Positions 23,350 to 35,159 of a stretch of DNA of 64,000 nt are shown here, piece after piece (the first letter of the stretch is position 1; the number at the start of each line of letters is the position of its first letter). The notes under the pieces were generated by a model. The model saw only the letters and a program-made list of their open reading frames with translations, ran no database searches and was not told the DNA's origin. A program made the translations under genes and the position numbers. The stretch lies in assembly GCF_005239225.2 (NCBI RefSeq), contig NC_133288.1, positions 7,273,035 through 7,337,034 on the forward strand. Reading direction: 5' to 3'. The stretch comes from Populus alba (lineage: Eukaryota; Streptophyta; Magnoliopsida; Malpighiales; Salicaceae).

Positions 23350-25022
23350 GCCTAAAACAACAACAATAATAACCCAATTCGACCAAAAAAAAAAAAGGGC
23401 TGCTTATGCCATATGTTTAAATAAATAATAGACAATGTCAAATTATTAATTAAACTTGAAGAAAGTATGTTTATTATTTTTGAGATACTATATGTTATAA
23501 TTTATAAATTTTAAATAAAAAATTATTAGAGTATCCAAAAAACAAAAGGTAATGTTGTCTGTTTCACTTTAAAAGGTATATTGAATATTTTATATTTACA
23601 TTTGATATAAAAATAAGTTTTTATATATGAGATCAATCTTACTAAGATCTTTCAAATTGTTTATAAGTTTATAATTGCATATCAATTAAATCATATGTAA
23701 TTATATTCTTATTATTTTCTAATTAGATCTTTGTTAATATAATCTTTAAATCATTTGACATAATTTACATTTGTTTAATATTTGAGAATAATTAAATGTT
23801 TAAACTGAATATGTATTGATAATGTAAAATATATTACATTATTTACAATGTATTTGTTAGATTTGTAGTATCTCTTCATTTTCAATTATGTGATTTTTCT
23901 AGAAAAAACTAGTATTTTTTCAATATCAACATGATGTTCTAAGGATTTTGGGAACGCATGTTCCCTTGATTTTTAATTTTTTTACTTAAAATTAATATTT
24001 TTAGATTGTTTTAATGAGCAGATATTAAAATTAATTTTTTTAAAAATAAAAAAATATTATTTTAGTATATTTCCGAGTAAAATACACTTTAAAAAATAAT
24101 CACAAGCATACTCACAAACACCCTATACTAATCAAACAATTAATTTTTTTCTTTTATATACAAAAGAAGAGATACCATAAAGCCTAAACAACAACAATAA
24201 TAACCCAGTTTGACCAAAAAAAAAAAAAAAGGCTGCTTATGACATATGTTTAAATAAATAATAGACAATGTCAAAGTATTAATTAAACTTGAAGAGAGTA
24301 TGTTTATCGTTTTTGAGATACTATATGTTATAATTTATAAATTTTAAATAAAAAATTATTAGAGTGTCCAAAAAATTACCTTGTCTGTTTCAATTTAAAA
24401 GGTATATTGAAATTTTTATATTTACATTTGATATAAAAATAAGTTTTTATATATGAGATCAATCTTACTAATATCTTTCAAATTGTTTATAAGTTTATAA
24501 TTGCATATCAATTAAATCATATGTAATTATATTCTGATTATTTTCTAATTAGATCTTTGTTAATATAATCTTTAAATCATTTGACATAAATTACATTTTT
24601 TTAATATTTGAGAATAATTAAATGTTTAAACTGAATATGTATTGATAATGTAAAATATATTACATTATTTACAATGTATTTGTTAGATTTGTAGTATCTC
24701 TTCATTTTCAATTATGTGATTTTTCTAGAAAAAAAACTGGTATTTTTTCAATATCAACATGATGCACTAATGATTTGGGAACGCACGTTCTCTTGATTTT
24801 TATTTTTTTTTATTTAAAATTAATATTTTTAGTGCTTTTAGATCGTTTTTGATGACCAGATATCAAAATTAATTTTTTTAAAAAATAAAAAATAAATTAT
24901 TTTTAGTATATTTATAAATAAAAAACACATTAAAAAATAAGCACAAACGTATACTCACAAACACCCTATACTCATCAAACAATTGATTTTTTTTCTTTTA
25001 TATACAAAAGAAGAGATACCAT
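23350..25022 (+). repeat. 832-bp tandem duplication
   Basis: Copy 1 (23350-24181) and copy 2 (24182-25022) match almost base for base, starting at GCCTAAA-CAACAACAATAAT and ending at AGAAGAGATACCATA. Differences are a few substitutions and small indels in A runs. No coding sequence is visible in the unit, which is over 70% AT. It is a recent local duplication of intergenic DNA. Confidence 0.93.
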
Positions 25023-25200
25023 AGAACCTTCCAAACGGGACTCCTGGAACACCAACCAAGATGGGGAGATTAACAAGAAAGCCTAATGAGTCCAACTTTG
25101 TTAACAGTGGTCATGCTATAATGATATTCTCTTATCTGTAATTTTTTTATTTTTTATTTCTTTTTCATTTAGTTTATTTGTGTAATAGTACTTAAAAAAA

Positions 25201-25883
25201 AAATCATACGTGCAGTACTTTCATTATCATTATCTTTTGAAGATATAAAACTTCCTTTTCTATCACTTATACAATTTTTTTGTTATTAATATGTTATCAC
25301 CAGGATCATAAACCAATTAATAAAAAGAATGGTCCATGGTTATTTTTCGTTATTTAAATCAATGTGATGTTTCTAGAAAATATCAATAAGCCAGTTAGCA
25401 TGTAGTGGCTGAAGGATCAAACTGTAAATCTGCAGCTAAGCTGCACCTAACTTCAGCTAATCTATATCAGGGTATTAGTACACTTGTGTGCAAATAAGGG
25501 AGAACAAAGTCATGGAAATTTAAATACAACTCATTAAATAAGAAAGATACCGTCAAACTTGGGACCTCAGAGTACATGAGTGACGCACGAGTTCTTCCTG
25601 AAGGTTTGAACTGATCCTGCAAGATACAGAAAGCTGAAGTTGTCAGATATTAAAACTAGACTTAGGTAGTTGGAGGTTTGATAAGACAGGTAAATCATAC
25701 GTGCAGTACTTTCATTATCATTATCTTTTGAAGATATAAAACTTCCTTTTCTATCACTTATACAATTTTTTTGTTATTAATGTTATCACCAGGATCATAA
25801 ACCAATTAATAAAAAGAATGGTCCATGGTTATTTTTCGTTATTTAAATCAATGTGATGTTTCTAGAAAATATCAATAAGCCAG
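25201..25883 (+). repeat. Direct repeat of about 193 bp (25201-25394 and 25692-25883)
   Basis: Both copies start AAATCATACGTGCAGTACTT and end ATATCAATAAGCCAG, with one 2-base indel. They flank 297 bp (25395-25691) of unrelated sequence. I see no terminal motif in the middle segment, so this is a duplication rather than a recognisable transposon. Confidence 0.9.
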
Positions 25884-26326
25884 ATCCATGTTTGGATTTT
25901 TTTTCATATATAGGTAAACTCAAAACTCTAAGAAAAATCTGTTAACAACCAACTCGCATCTCTTGGAGCATAAATACATTTGTGAGGGTGGTCGGGACAC
26001 ATTAAACATATATTATACGTACATGTATCATATATTTTTACTAATATGACATTCAATCTAGTTTTGTATTAAGAAGAAAAGAAATTGTTGTTAGTAATTG
26101 ATTTTAACATGTAAAAGTGATTGATTTATTTGTGCACTTGCCTTAAATTGTATTTTTACTAAATGGGCCGAATGTAATTTGAGTTGTTGTTTTTGCAAGT
26201 ATTAAAATGGGATAAAATTTTAGGTAGGATTTTGTGTAGAGAAAACTTTGCTAATTTTGGTCAATTGGATAAATTCATTATTTTTTAAAGGAAGATTCCT
26301 TATATTTTAGATATGCTTATGTAGTG
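25884..26326. other. Intergenic, nothing recognised
   Basis: AT-rich sequence between the direct repeat and the second LTR element. It holds no frame, repeat or motif I can support. Confidence 0.6.
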
Positions 26327-29300
26327 TGTCATAACCTATTTTTGGGTTATTTCCCATTTCACATTTTTTTTCTCTTCAAAAAAAATAATAAAATACAAAA
26401 ACAAAATTATAAAAAATATAATAATGAAAAGAGGATACTAGAAAACTCAAAAAATGGTTAAAAATTGATTGAGGAGGTTCAAAAATATAAAAATTAAAAT
26501 TTGACAATATTTTGTTGATTGATGATAGCTTTGTTGACAAAGAAAATTCAATTAGAGAAAGAAAATTTCAAAATAAGATGTTTATGGACTTAATTAAATT
26601 TTATTGAAGGTTTAATTGAATTTATGAAGGTTTTGATTGCTAGAAAAATTGATTTTGGAGTTAATTTTGGGCTTTAATTAAAAGAAATTAAATTTTTGGG
26701 GTTAAATTATAATTTTTGAGAGTTAATTTAGTCAAATAAGAAGCTTAATTACATAAATATTGAAGTTTGATGGCCAATTAGGGACTTAATTGAAGAAATC
26801 CGAAACCAAAGACTAAATTGAAACAAGAGTGTAAATAAAGGGGCTGTAATTAAAACCAGATCAGGGGCCAAATTGAAGAAATTAGAAGTTTATTGCTCAA
26901 TTAAGTTCAAATTGCATAAATTAAAGACCAAGGACCAAAGTGAAAAGGGCGGCCAACTTCAAGGCCGCTATTTGAATTTGATAGGGATGTAATTGAATTG
27001 ATTTTTACAATTAAAATTGCAATTGAGGACGCGATTGAACAAATCACAAATTGAGGACCAATGACCGGACAGAGGCAGGGCATTTTCACCGCCCTTCTTT
27101 GCCTATAAATACAGAGGTAAAGAAGAGGCACAAGAGGCTGGAGACCGAAAAAAAAAAAAAGAGCTGAAGAACAAAAGAATACAAGAAAGGGAAGAAGGTT
27201 GTTTGTTACCCAAATTTTGGCCCCCCTTATTGATAAAATTTTTGGAAAATCAAAAAATAGGAAAAAAACAATGAAAATCCATAACAATATATTTTTAATA
27301 TATTTGTATTGTTTTTAGCATTTTTCAATGTCGTCTAAAAAGAATTTAAATTTTTTAAGGGTTTTTCAAACGCGTTCGACTTTTGACGCATCCTTTTAAA
27401 AATAATTGATTTTTTTTTATTGAGTCGACGTTGATATTGCTCGTTTTTAAAAAACTACAAAAAAATTAAGAAAAATCAAAATTTACAAAAAAAAAAAAAG
27501 TTGAGGGACCAATTTTTGAGGCCCATGCAACATTTTACCTATAAATATAGGTCCATAACTCACACAAAAAGGGAGGGGGGGCAATTTTTAAAGAAAGAAA
27601 AAAAACACAAAAAAACCCCTAAACCTAAACCTAAACCTATCTCTAACCAAACAACCGCCCCCGCCGGTGGCTTTCATTTTTCTCTCCCAAGCCGCCGCTC
27701 ACCATCTTCTTCTCCCTGCGCTTGAAGCAACCCCCATTGGCCACATTTTTCCTCGCCCAACACATTTCCATTCTCCTCAGCCCAAATAAACAACCACTCC
27801 CTTTCCTCCCAAAGCAATGCCACCTCCCCCACTTGGGCGAAACAAAATAGCTATCAAAACAACCCATTCCCGCTTGGATATTTTTTTTATCTAAATGGCC
27901 TCCACACTGTAGCCCTGTTGACCCTTTCCTTTCTATCTCCTTCTTCCTTCTCAGCCAAACAAACTAATTCTGCCGACAGCCACCCCTTTGGTTTTGATTT
28001 TTTCTTTACAAACCTCCAGCAGTCAAGTCGCAAGACAACTCCTTAGCCCTTTCTTCAACTAGCCTTACAGCGACTCCTTTCTTCCTCAGGCCGAACACAA
28101 TGGCTCCTTTCTTCACCAGGCCGATTCCGAACACAGTGGTAGCCACCCATCATCTTCTTCCCAGTCTTCTCTTAGTCTCCCGTGAACAGCCACTTTGCTC
28201 CAGCATTTCTCTCTCCAAATCTCATCACTGGCAAAGAGCAACAGCCCTTCTCAGCAGCACGCCTATAGAGAATGCCCGGTAACGGTCTTGTGACACATGC
28301 TTACCTCGGACCTATCAGCCACCAGAAGGGTAAAGAACTGATCACATCTCTAAAAATAAACTGACCCGAGGAAAATATATCTTAAAGACAAAAAAACAAA
28401 GTAAATCAATTGTTGTGTGTGTGCTTTTTGTTGTTGTAGCTTGTCACTGCCGTGGTGAGGGAAAGGAAGAAGGGAGGAAGCCATTTCAGATCCACTCATT
28501 TTTTCAGCTTTTCTTTGCGTAGAGGCACGTGGAACAAACATGTCGCCAAATTGTTCCTACTGTCCCAGAGACTGTCTAAAACACCAAAACTGTTTATATA
28601 ATCGTTTGACAACAATTAGAGTATTGCTTTGTCCGTTAATGTTAATCAGTTTCACATGTTCCTGTATAGTTCTTACCCGAATTATGGAGTACTATTTGTA
28701 ATTTTTTTAAATTGTTTGAAATGTAACTTTTGTTAGGCGACCTTAACGTTTTGAACATTTTTATAATTTCTTATAGTGACCAGGCTGCGCCAAGCTGTAA
28801 TAGCAGAGCAAAGTGTGGATGTTTAAATAAAAAACAAGATAGATAAAAGGAAAAAAAAAAAAAACAACAAATATATATAGAAAAAAATGTTAAATAGTAA
28901 ACTTTCGTCATTAGTGTTCATTATCGTTATGCTGTGTTTGGTAATTGACTGATGTCCTCTTGATTTATGGAGAATACGTTTTACTTGACATTTTTTTTTA
29001 GTATATGATAAAATCGTTAAAGAATAAAGAAGAATTTAATATTTTTTATTTGCTCACAAGTTACATAGTAATCCTTGAAATTCTTAATTCGGTAGTGTGT
29101 AAAAATGAATTATGAAGACATTACACGTAAGTTGTACTTCCGGACTAATATCGGAGAAAAAGATAAAGGAGTTTTAAGACTTTTTTAACACATCAAAGCT
29201 ACGACCCAGCAGATTCTACCTCAGGTCAGGCTGCATAGCTAGGGTTACTTGTAATACCTTAGTCACACAACCATTATCCCTTACCAACATGAAATGAATC

Positions 29301-30709
29301 TCTTGAAATACCAGGCCCTGGGTTCTAGTACGCCCTCAATTAATTGATAGGTGGCGACTCTGCCAACGAATAAAGCAAAACAAATGAAATCACCAACGAA
29401 CGACCGCATGAGTGACGTGCGACAAACGGCTAATAGGAAAAAAAACAATGACAGAAGAGAATGGAAAAACAAGAAGAGAAGAAGTGAGAAAGGGAACCGC
29501 GCTGGAAGCCACTGCCACGCAATCACCAGACACCCGAGCGAGCACACAGGAGCCTCGCACATACAACCATCATAGGTTAGTTCCCTCGCCTCTTTCTCTT
29601 CCTTCTTTCCCTCTCACTCTCTCGCTTTTCGTATCCTCTGATTTTTCATTTGCATGGGGGCAGAACGTGGAGCAATTCATGTTATGCAACAAATGAAAAG
29701 TATTAGCTGGTTATTGTGTTGTGCATAGTAACCAACTAATGTATAAATTATTAACTTTATTGGACCACCGAAGTTTATGGGGTGTCGGCCCATGTAATAC
29801 TCCAATGTTGCGGACCTCAGGGGTGCCCATGTTCTTTAATTGGGAGTCAGTGGGCTAGAACTCAATTTTTATTTTGGGCCGGTGTTTGGCACATTCTAAA
29901 AAAACCATTAGTGATTTTCTTGTGTTAGTGTTTTATTTTATCCATTTTTTTTTAATATCAGTTTGTATTTTACGTCGGTAAAAATGAAAAATAGGTATTA
30001 AAGATACATGGTTTTTGGTCACAACTTCTAAAAATAAAAGAAAAATTGAAAAAAAGAAAAATGTTTTTTTGTGGCACTCGGGCCAGTTGTCTCAAGCTTA
30101 AAAAATCATATTGTGTTTTCATTACGAGAAAATAAATATATTTAGCATGCATTGTGCTTTAATAACCAGTTTTTAAAGTCAAGAGAACAATTGGCTAAAA
30201 TTTTTAAAAACAACTCAAAAATTTTTATTTTGTTCTGTCTTTTAGTTCAGGCTACAACATTACATATAATACGTATTTCTTGGATATTAGATTCTTTGTT
30301 TTCGGATGTTATAACGTTGAGGTTGTTGACCTTTAAGCGATAAGGAACCTTCTTAGTGAGGGAGGGCTTTGTCTTGATTTTGACAGACAAAACAACAATG
30401 TAGAAAAACATAATGAGACCTCATAGTTCTTTTTATCAACATTAAAAGCATGCCATCCTACTTAGGTAGAGTGTAGGTTGGGTGTCAATACATTTTCTTT
30501 TAACAGCAAATAGACTCCGGGTAACCCGAGTCTTAAGACCAGTTAGGGGTTCCTAGGCGACAAAGTACTAAGTCGTGGCAACTCTGCAAGTCCATATTTG
30601 TACTAATAGAAGGCGAAGAAGTCCTTGTCTCACATATTTTTGCCTAGGGATACCATTACATTTTTTTTATAAGGGTGGATGATCGTGGCGAAGTCGCCAC
30701 GTGCTGACA
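26327..30709 (+). repeat. 5' LTR of the second element, interrupted by a nested LTR
   Basis: Without the nested insertion (about 27200-29424) this LTR would be about 2.2 kb. It contains repeated AGGGACTTAATTGAAG-like phrases (26660-27060) and a TATA box (CTATAAATACAG, 27108-27119). The U5 portion (30440-30709) contains CTACTTAGGTAGAGTGTAGG and GTCGTGGCAACTCTGC, homologous to the Ogre-like LTR. It ends GTGCTGACA. Confidence 0.78.
27200..29424 (+). mobile_element. Nested solo LTR of another Tat-type family
   Basis: Comparison of the two LTRs of the host element shows that this block interrupts the sequence between CAAGAAAGG (27182-27190) and the GAAAAAAAACAATG block (29437). It starts TGTTTGTTACCCAAATTTTG, has a TATA-like CTATAAATATAG at 27540-27551, carries the U5 motif GGTGGCGACTC at 29350, and ends GTGCGACA, as other LTRs in the window do. 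The flanks (AAGGT and AACGG) are not an exact target-site duplication, so the borders are good to a few bases. Apparent frames such as 27643-27867 are low-complexity leader sequence. Confidence 0.6.
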
Positions 30710-30712
30710 AAA

Positions 30713-30730
30713 TGAGACTCCACTGAGGAC
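30713..30730 (+). promoter_or_regulatory. PBS of the second element
   Basis: TGAGACTCCACTGAGGAC lies three bases after the LTR end and differs from the PBS of the Ogre-like element at a few positions. Confidence 0.7.
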
Positions 30731-31731
30731 TTGTGACTGAATCTTTGTTTTGTCTGATTAATTATGTGTTATTATTTGGTTTGTTCATTCGCATTGTATA
30801 TAAATTGTTTCATCGATTCATTCACATTTCTTTGTAGTAGTTTACATTGAAAACTCTAGGTTAATGTTGGGGGACTAGCAGCTTACCTTGTGACTTTTAG
30901 TCAAGGTTTAAGTTTGTGTAACCACTCTTCGCTCGAGAGGTTTAGACTGGTAATCAGAATGTGGGTGCACATAATCCGCTTTACATACTGAGTTTCCCCC
31001 CCCCATATTACTTAACGTGGGTGTCATTGGACAGCAAGGGGAACCTTTTATGAGACTATAATAGCCAAGCCTACTCCTGTCACAAGCATAAAAGAAAATA
31101 TCAATTGCGACTTTAGGGTTGGTTATTCTCCTTTACTCTTGTGGTTTTGCATATAACAAGCCTTTTGAAGCATCTTGGAATAAGACTTGTTAAGGGGACA
31201 CAAAGGACCGGTCACTGCAAAAATTTTCATTGTAAAAGCTGTGGGCAAGCAATCAAGATTCTTGTTTCATCTGCACGAGTTACGATCATACTGTCACCCT
31301 CCTGAAGGTGAGGTTCATCATAATTACATGTTACATGTTCATACAGTTTAACATGCAATACATGCATGTTGAAATATAGGTCCATAAGTCGACAACACCC
31401 GACTTCGAGCAGAAAATGGAGATGATAGAGCTCTCAACTTGATGCCATTTTAAAAAGAGTTGGAGTCTGCTGAAAACAAGCATCGTCGCCTCACTGCTTA
31501 ACTCGAGCAAACACTAAGAAATATCTTTAATGAAGGTCTTTCTAACGACCGGTCTTAAAGGTGATCAGAGAAAGGGAATCTTAAGTTTAGACCCAACTAC
31601 ACACTAGACTTTGGGTCCGGTTTGATTTCAGGTCAACCAAATTTTGAGAAGATCATTTTGTTGTATGCTTATACAAAACTTACTACGCAAAATCTTTGCT
31701 TCGTAAGCATTTTAAAAAAAGAGGGGGCAAG
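30731..31731 (+). other. Short non-coding internal region of the second element
   Basis: The 5' part resembles the Ogre leader (TTGTGACTTTTAGTCAAGGT near 30890). The 3' part (31670-31731) has ACTTACTACGCAAAATC, TTTGCTTCGTAAGCAT and AAAAAAAGAGGGGGC, matching the inverse of 3340-3400. Everything from ORF1 to integrase is missing. The deletion joint lies somewhere between about 31280 and 31660. Confidence 0.7.
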
Positions 31732-33235
31732 GGTCATAACCGATTTTTGGGTTATTCCCCCATTTCAAAACATTTTTTTCCACTCTTCAAAAAAATAAGA
31801 AATACAAATCACAAAAATATTATCAAAAAATATAACAGTTAAAGAGGATGCCAGAACACTTAAAAAATGTTAAAAATTGTTGAGGAGGTTCCAAAATAAA
31901 AAATTAAAATTGACAATTTTTGTTGATCTGATGAATAGCTATTGATAAAGAAAATTTATTTTAGGAAAGAAAAGTCCAAAATCATATTTTTACGGACTCA
32001 ATTAAATTTATTAAAGGTATTATTGAAATTTATGGAGGTTTTGATTGCCAAGAAAAAAATGATTTTGGATAGTTAAATTTGGGCTTAAATTGAAAGAAAT
32101 TAAGAGTTCTTGGGTCAAATAATAATTTTTTAGAGTTATTTGTCCAAATCGGGGACTATATGCATAATATTGAAGTTTGATTGGCCAATTAGGGATTTAA
32201 TTGAAGAAATCTGAAACCAAGAACTACATTGGAAAAGACACGTAAATAGAGGGGTTGTATTAAAACAAGATCAGGGACCAAATTAAAAGAAATTAAGAAA
32301 TTTATTTGGCTTATTTGAGGGTCAAATTGTATCAATTCCAGAACCAAGGAATCAAAGTGAAAAATTGACATTTTGCAAGGATGCAATTGAAATGATTTTA
32401 CAATAGAATTGCAAATTGAGGACACAATTGAACAAATCACAAATTAAGGATAATGTGAACTCTGACACATTTTGCCACCTTTCCATTTAAAATGAAACGA
32501 TGCATTTTGTCCAAAATAGCGTTGTTTCATACACGTCAAAAAGGAAAAGAAAAGACAGAAAGCCCAAATGGTGCCGTTTTGACGACATATAACCTTTCTT
32601 CTTCCTTGGATGCGCAGAAAACAGGGGAAGAGAGTTTTTGTTCATCCTATTTTTCAACTACATCTCTCCTCTCCTCTCTCTCTCCTAAAAACTCAACACA
32701 AGATACCGAACCAAGTACGCCCACCTTGTCCTGGGATTACTGAACTGCTGGCCTACCGACGAACGAAAAAACAAGGGACAAGCCCCAGTTGGCGCCGTCC
32801 ACCTGCCTGTCCCATGACCGACAGAGGCAGAGCATTTTCAACTGCCTTACTCTGCCTATAAGTACAGATCGCAAAGAAGAGCACAAGAGGCTGAGACCAA
32901 AAAAAAAGAGACTGAAGACTAAAAGAAAACAAGAAAGGTGGAAAGAATGCAATAAAGGAAAAAAAATGGAGAAAAGAGAAGAAAAATATAGGAGAGAAGG
33001 GAGAAGGAAACGCCGCCTGGAGACACTCATCATTTGGCCGCCAGCATCCACTACCACCGGTGAGCACCCATCGAGCCCTCATAACAGACGCATCATAGGT
33101 AGTTTCCCCTGCCTTTCTCTTCTCCTTCTTCCCCTTCGCTGCTCCGTATCCTCTGTTTTCATTTGCATCGCAGAACATGAGCATTCCATGTTCTGCAGCA
33201 AATGAAATAATTAGAACAGCAACAGTAACCAATTA
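31732..33235 (+). repeat. 3' LTR of the second element, truncated
   Basis: It starts (G)GTCATAACC after the polypurine tract and follows the left LTR through its TATA box (CTATAAGTACAG, 32862-32873) and leader. It then stops matching near 33235. The U5 portion is missing. Confidence 0.75.
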
Positions 33236-33249
33236 ATTTAATTTTTTGG

Positions 33250-33365
33250 AAAGTAGAGTATATAAATATGTGTTAGGTACATCGCATCCTTGAGCTGGAA
33301 AGTAGAAGTATATAAATATGTTGTTAGGTACATCGCATCTTTGAGCTGGAAAGTGAAAGTATAAA
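33250..33365 (+). repeat. About 51-bp tandem repeat, 2.3 copies
   Basis: The unit GGAAAGTAGAGTATATAAATA ... TACATCGCATCCTTGAGCT is repeated and then starts a third time (GGAAAGTGAAAGTATAAATA). It marks the point where the LTR similarity ends. Confidence 0.85.
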
Positions 33366-34500
33366 TAAAAATGCCTTTGTTTAAGTTATTTTTTTGTATG
33401 GAAGTATTGATAGTATGTTTTTATAATTCCTGTATGTTAAGAATTTCAAATATTTAAATTATTGTTTTGTCGGGCCAATGAATTAAGACAATGCCCTTAC
33501 TTTAAGCTGGTAATATATGTTTTGCTGTATTTATGATTGAATGTGTTGTGTCTAAGAAATTTGTTATTGTAAATTAAATTATTATTGTATATGAAAGCAT
33601 CAAGTTTATATATAATCTATGGGGGATATGGAAATTGATGTGTTTAGTGGAGTGGCAATGTTTATTATACTAGGTGATTTTGTGGTCAATCTTTATATGG
33701 CGTTTGATTTTTGAGTTGAAATACTTGGTATTGGAATAATACAAAAGGAAACTCTGCCGAAAATTTTTAGAAAATATTTTATTGAAAAGAGAGACCAATT
33801 AACTCTTTTAAATAAAAATTTACCGGGCATTGAGCTATGATGTCCAAGATGTTTATTTCTTATCAATCGTGAGATTTTATTGTTTCATAAGAGAAACATG
33901 GTGACTTGCCTACCCAAGATTGTTAACCCCAATATATTTCCTTTACAATAAAGTTAATCATACCAAGAACCTTACATTCTTCCCCTTTACGACGATTTTA
34001 ACTGCATTCCATATTCCAAGCTACAATTGGGAGACCAAGAGATAAGTATCCCATGAGAAAATGTAAGGCCTTATCGGTGATGCACCAATGGCCTTAACCT
34101 TAAAAATATTTCTTAAAAATCCTTCTTTCATCTGCCGCAAACTGCATATCTTGTTGTGTTTTAAGGTGAGGATCTGCTTTAAACACCCCTAGAACCGAAA
34201 GCTTCAATTTGTGCGAAGTCATCAACATCTTGTTAAATCTTAGCATAATCCGTAACTATTGAAAAAAACCCAACAGACTACGACCAACCATTCATGATCT
34301 TCTCATTGTTTGTATACTGACATCTCCTGACTGGTTCTCCTTTACCACGTCTACGTAGAAACGCCATCCCTTTATTATTGGAACCTGATGAGGTGAAAAG
34401 GTTGCACAATAATTGCCTTTGCTTTCAACTGCCTTGATACTTCGCATGTTAACATGGAACTTGTAGGAAGATAACAGATCTTGTTAAGCTTCTCTGTGAT
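33366..34500. other. Intergenic, no gene recognised
   Basis: Neither strand gives a frame with a recognisable domain. The minus strand between about 33930 and 34480 is more codon-like than its surroundings but is full of stops. I cannot assign it. Confidence 0.5.
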
Positions 34501-34505
34501 ATCTA

Positions 34506-35098
34506 TGTAGAAACACAAATTTCTACCAATCAAATTTCCATGTGTTATTTTATTCTTTAAAAGAAAGGATAAATACAATTAAAATAAATGGACAAAAGGA
34601 AAATAATGAGCCTTCATATATTTCTTGGCCAATGAAAAGGTTTGACACTTGGGATGAGAATATTCAAGATATCTGGTCATAAATACAAATATCCCGTCAG
34701 ATATCTTGTTATAAATGCAAGATCCGTCAATAAAGACCAACCAATAAAATTATGCCATGTGGCATTGAAAAAGACCTGAATCCTCATAGATCTCTATAAA
34801 TAGAGGGCCTCATACCTAAAGGCAGGGGAGGGGAGTCCGGGAGATACACATTTTTCAAGACAAGCTCTCAAGTAAGAAAGCTCTCTCAGCTCTCTCTCTC
34901 TCTCTCCTCTTTCCTCAGAGAAGGAAAGCTTATCTCAAAAAAAGAGTTTGCAAGCCTCCTTCATCTATGCTTGAAGTCTAGAAAGAAAATCATATATTAC
35001 ATAGAGATTGTACCCATTCATATATTTAATAAAATCATATATATTATTTGTTACACGTGTGCTTGTTTAATTTCAGGTGCTCAAAATTTGTATCTACA
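34506..35098 (+). repeat. 5' LTR of the third element
   Basis: 593 bp, containing a TATA box (CTCTATAAATAGAGG, about 34793-34807) and a CT-rich leader. Relative to the 3' LTR it lacks about 220 bp: TCTAGAAAGAA joins directly to the ATATTACATAGAGATTG block at about 34990. The frame at 34971-35438 crosses the LTR border and is only partly gag. Confidence 0.88.
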
Positions 35099-35104
35099 AA
35101 TTTC

Positions 35105-35123
35105 TAGCGAGTCCACTAGGACA
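35105..35123 (+). promoter_or_regulatory. Degenerate PBS of the third element
   Basis: TAGCGAGTCCACTAGGACA starts six bases after the LTR and is a diverged form of the PBS at 14396-14414. Confidence 0.65.
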
Positions 35124-35159
35124 TATCTACCTTCATCTATTCCCTTCAAGAAAGACAAC

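Larger units (their letters stand above)
26327..33235 (+). mobile_element. Second Tat-type LTR element with tiny internal region (LARD-like), right end truncated
   Basis: The left LTR starts TGTCATAACC at 26327 and ends at about 30709, followed by a PBS (30713). About 1 kb of non-coding internal DNA ends in a polypurine tract, and a second LTR starts at 31732. Corresponding blocks in the two LTRs include the TATA region (27108-27118 against 32863-32873, each followed by AAAGAAGAG and CACAAGAGGCTG) and the GCAGAAC/AGCAAATGAAA block (29662-29695 against 33169-33207). Internal ends resemble the Ogre-like element at 667-17359. There is no gag or pol, so it is an internally deleted or non-autonomous derivative. 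The right LTR breaks off near 33235. Confidence 0.8.

Noticed and set aside
27616..27640. Telomere-like CCTAAA repeats
   Set aside because: Only about four units, of the form CCTAAA and not CCCTAAA, inside an LTR leader.
33930..34480. Possible degenerate gene on the minus strand
   Set aside because: Several stops in all frames and no recognisable phrase longer than a few residues.
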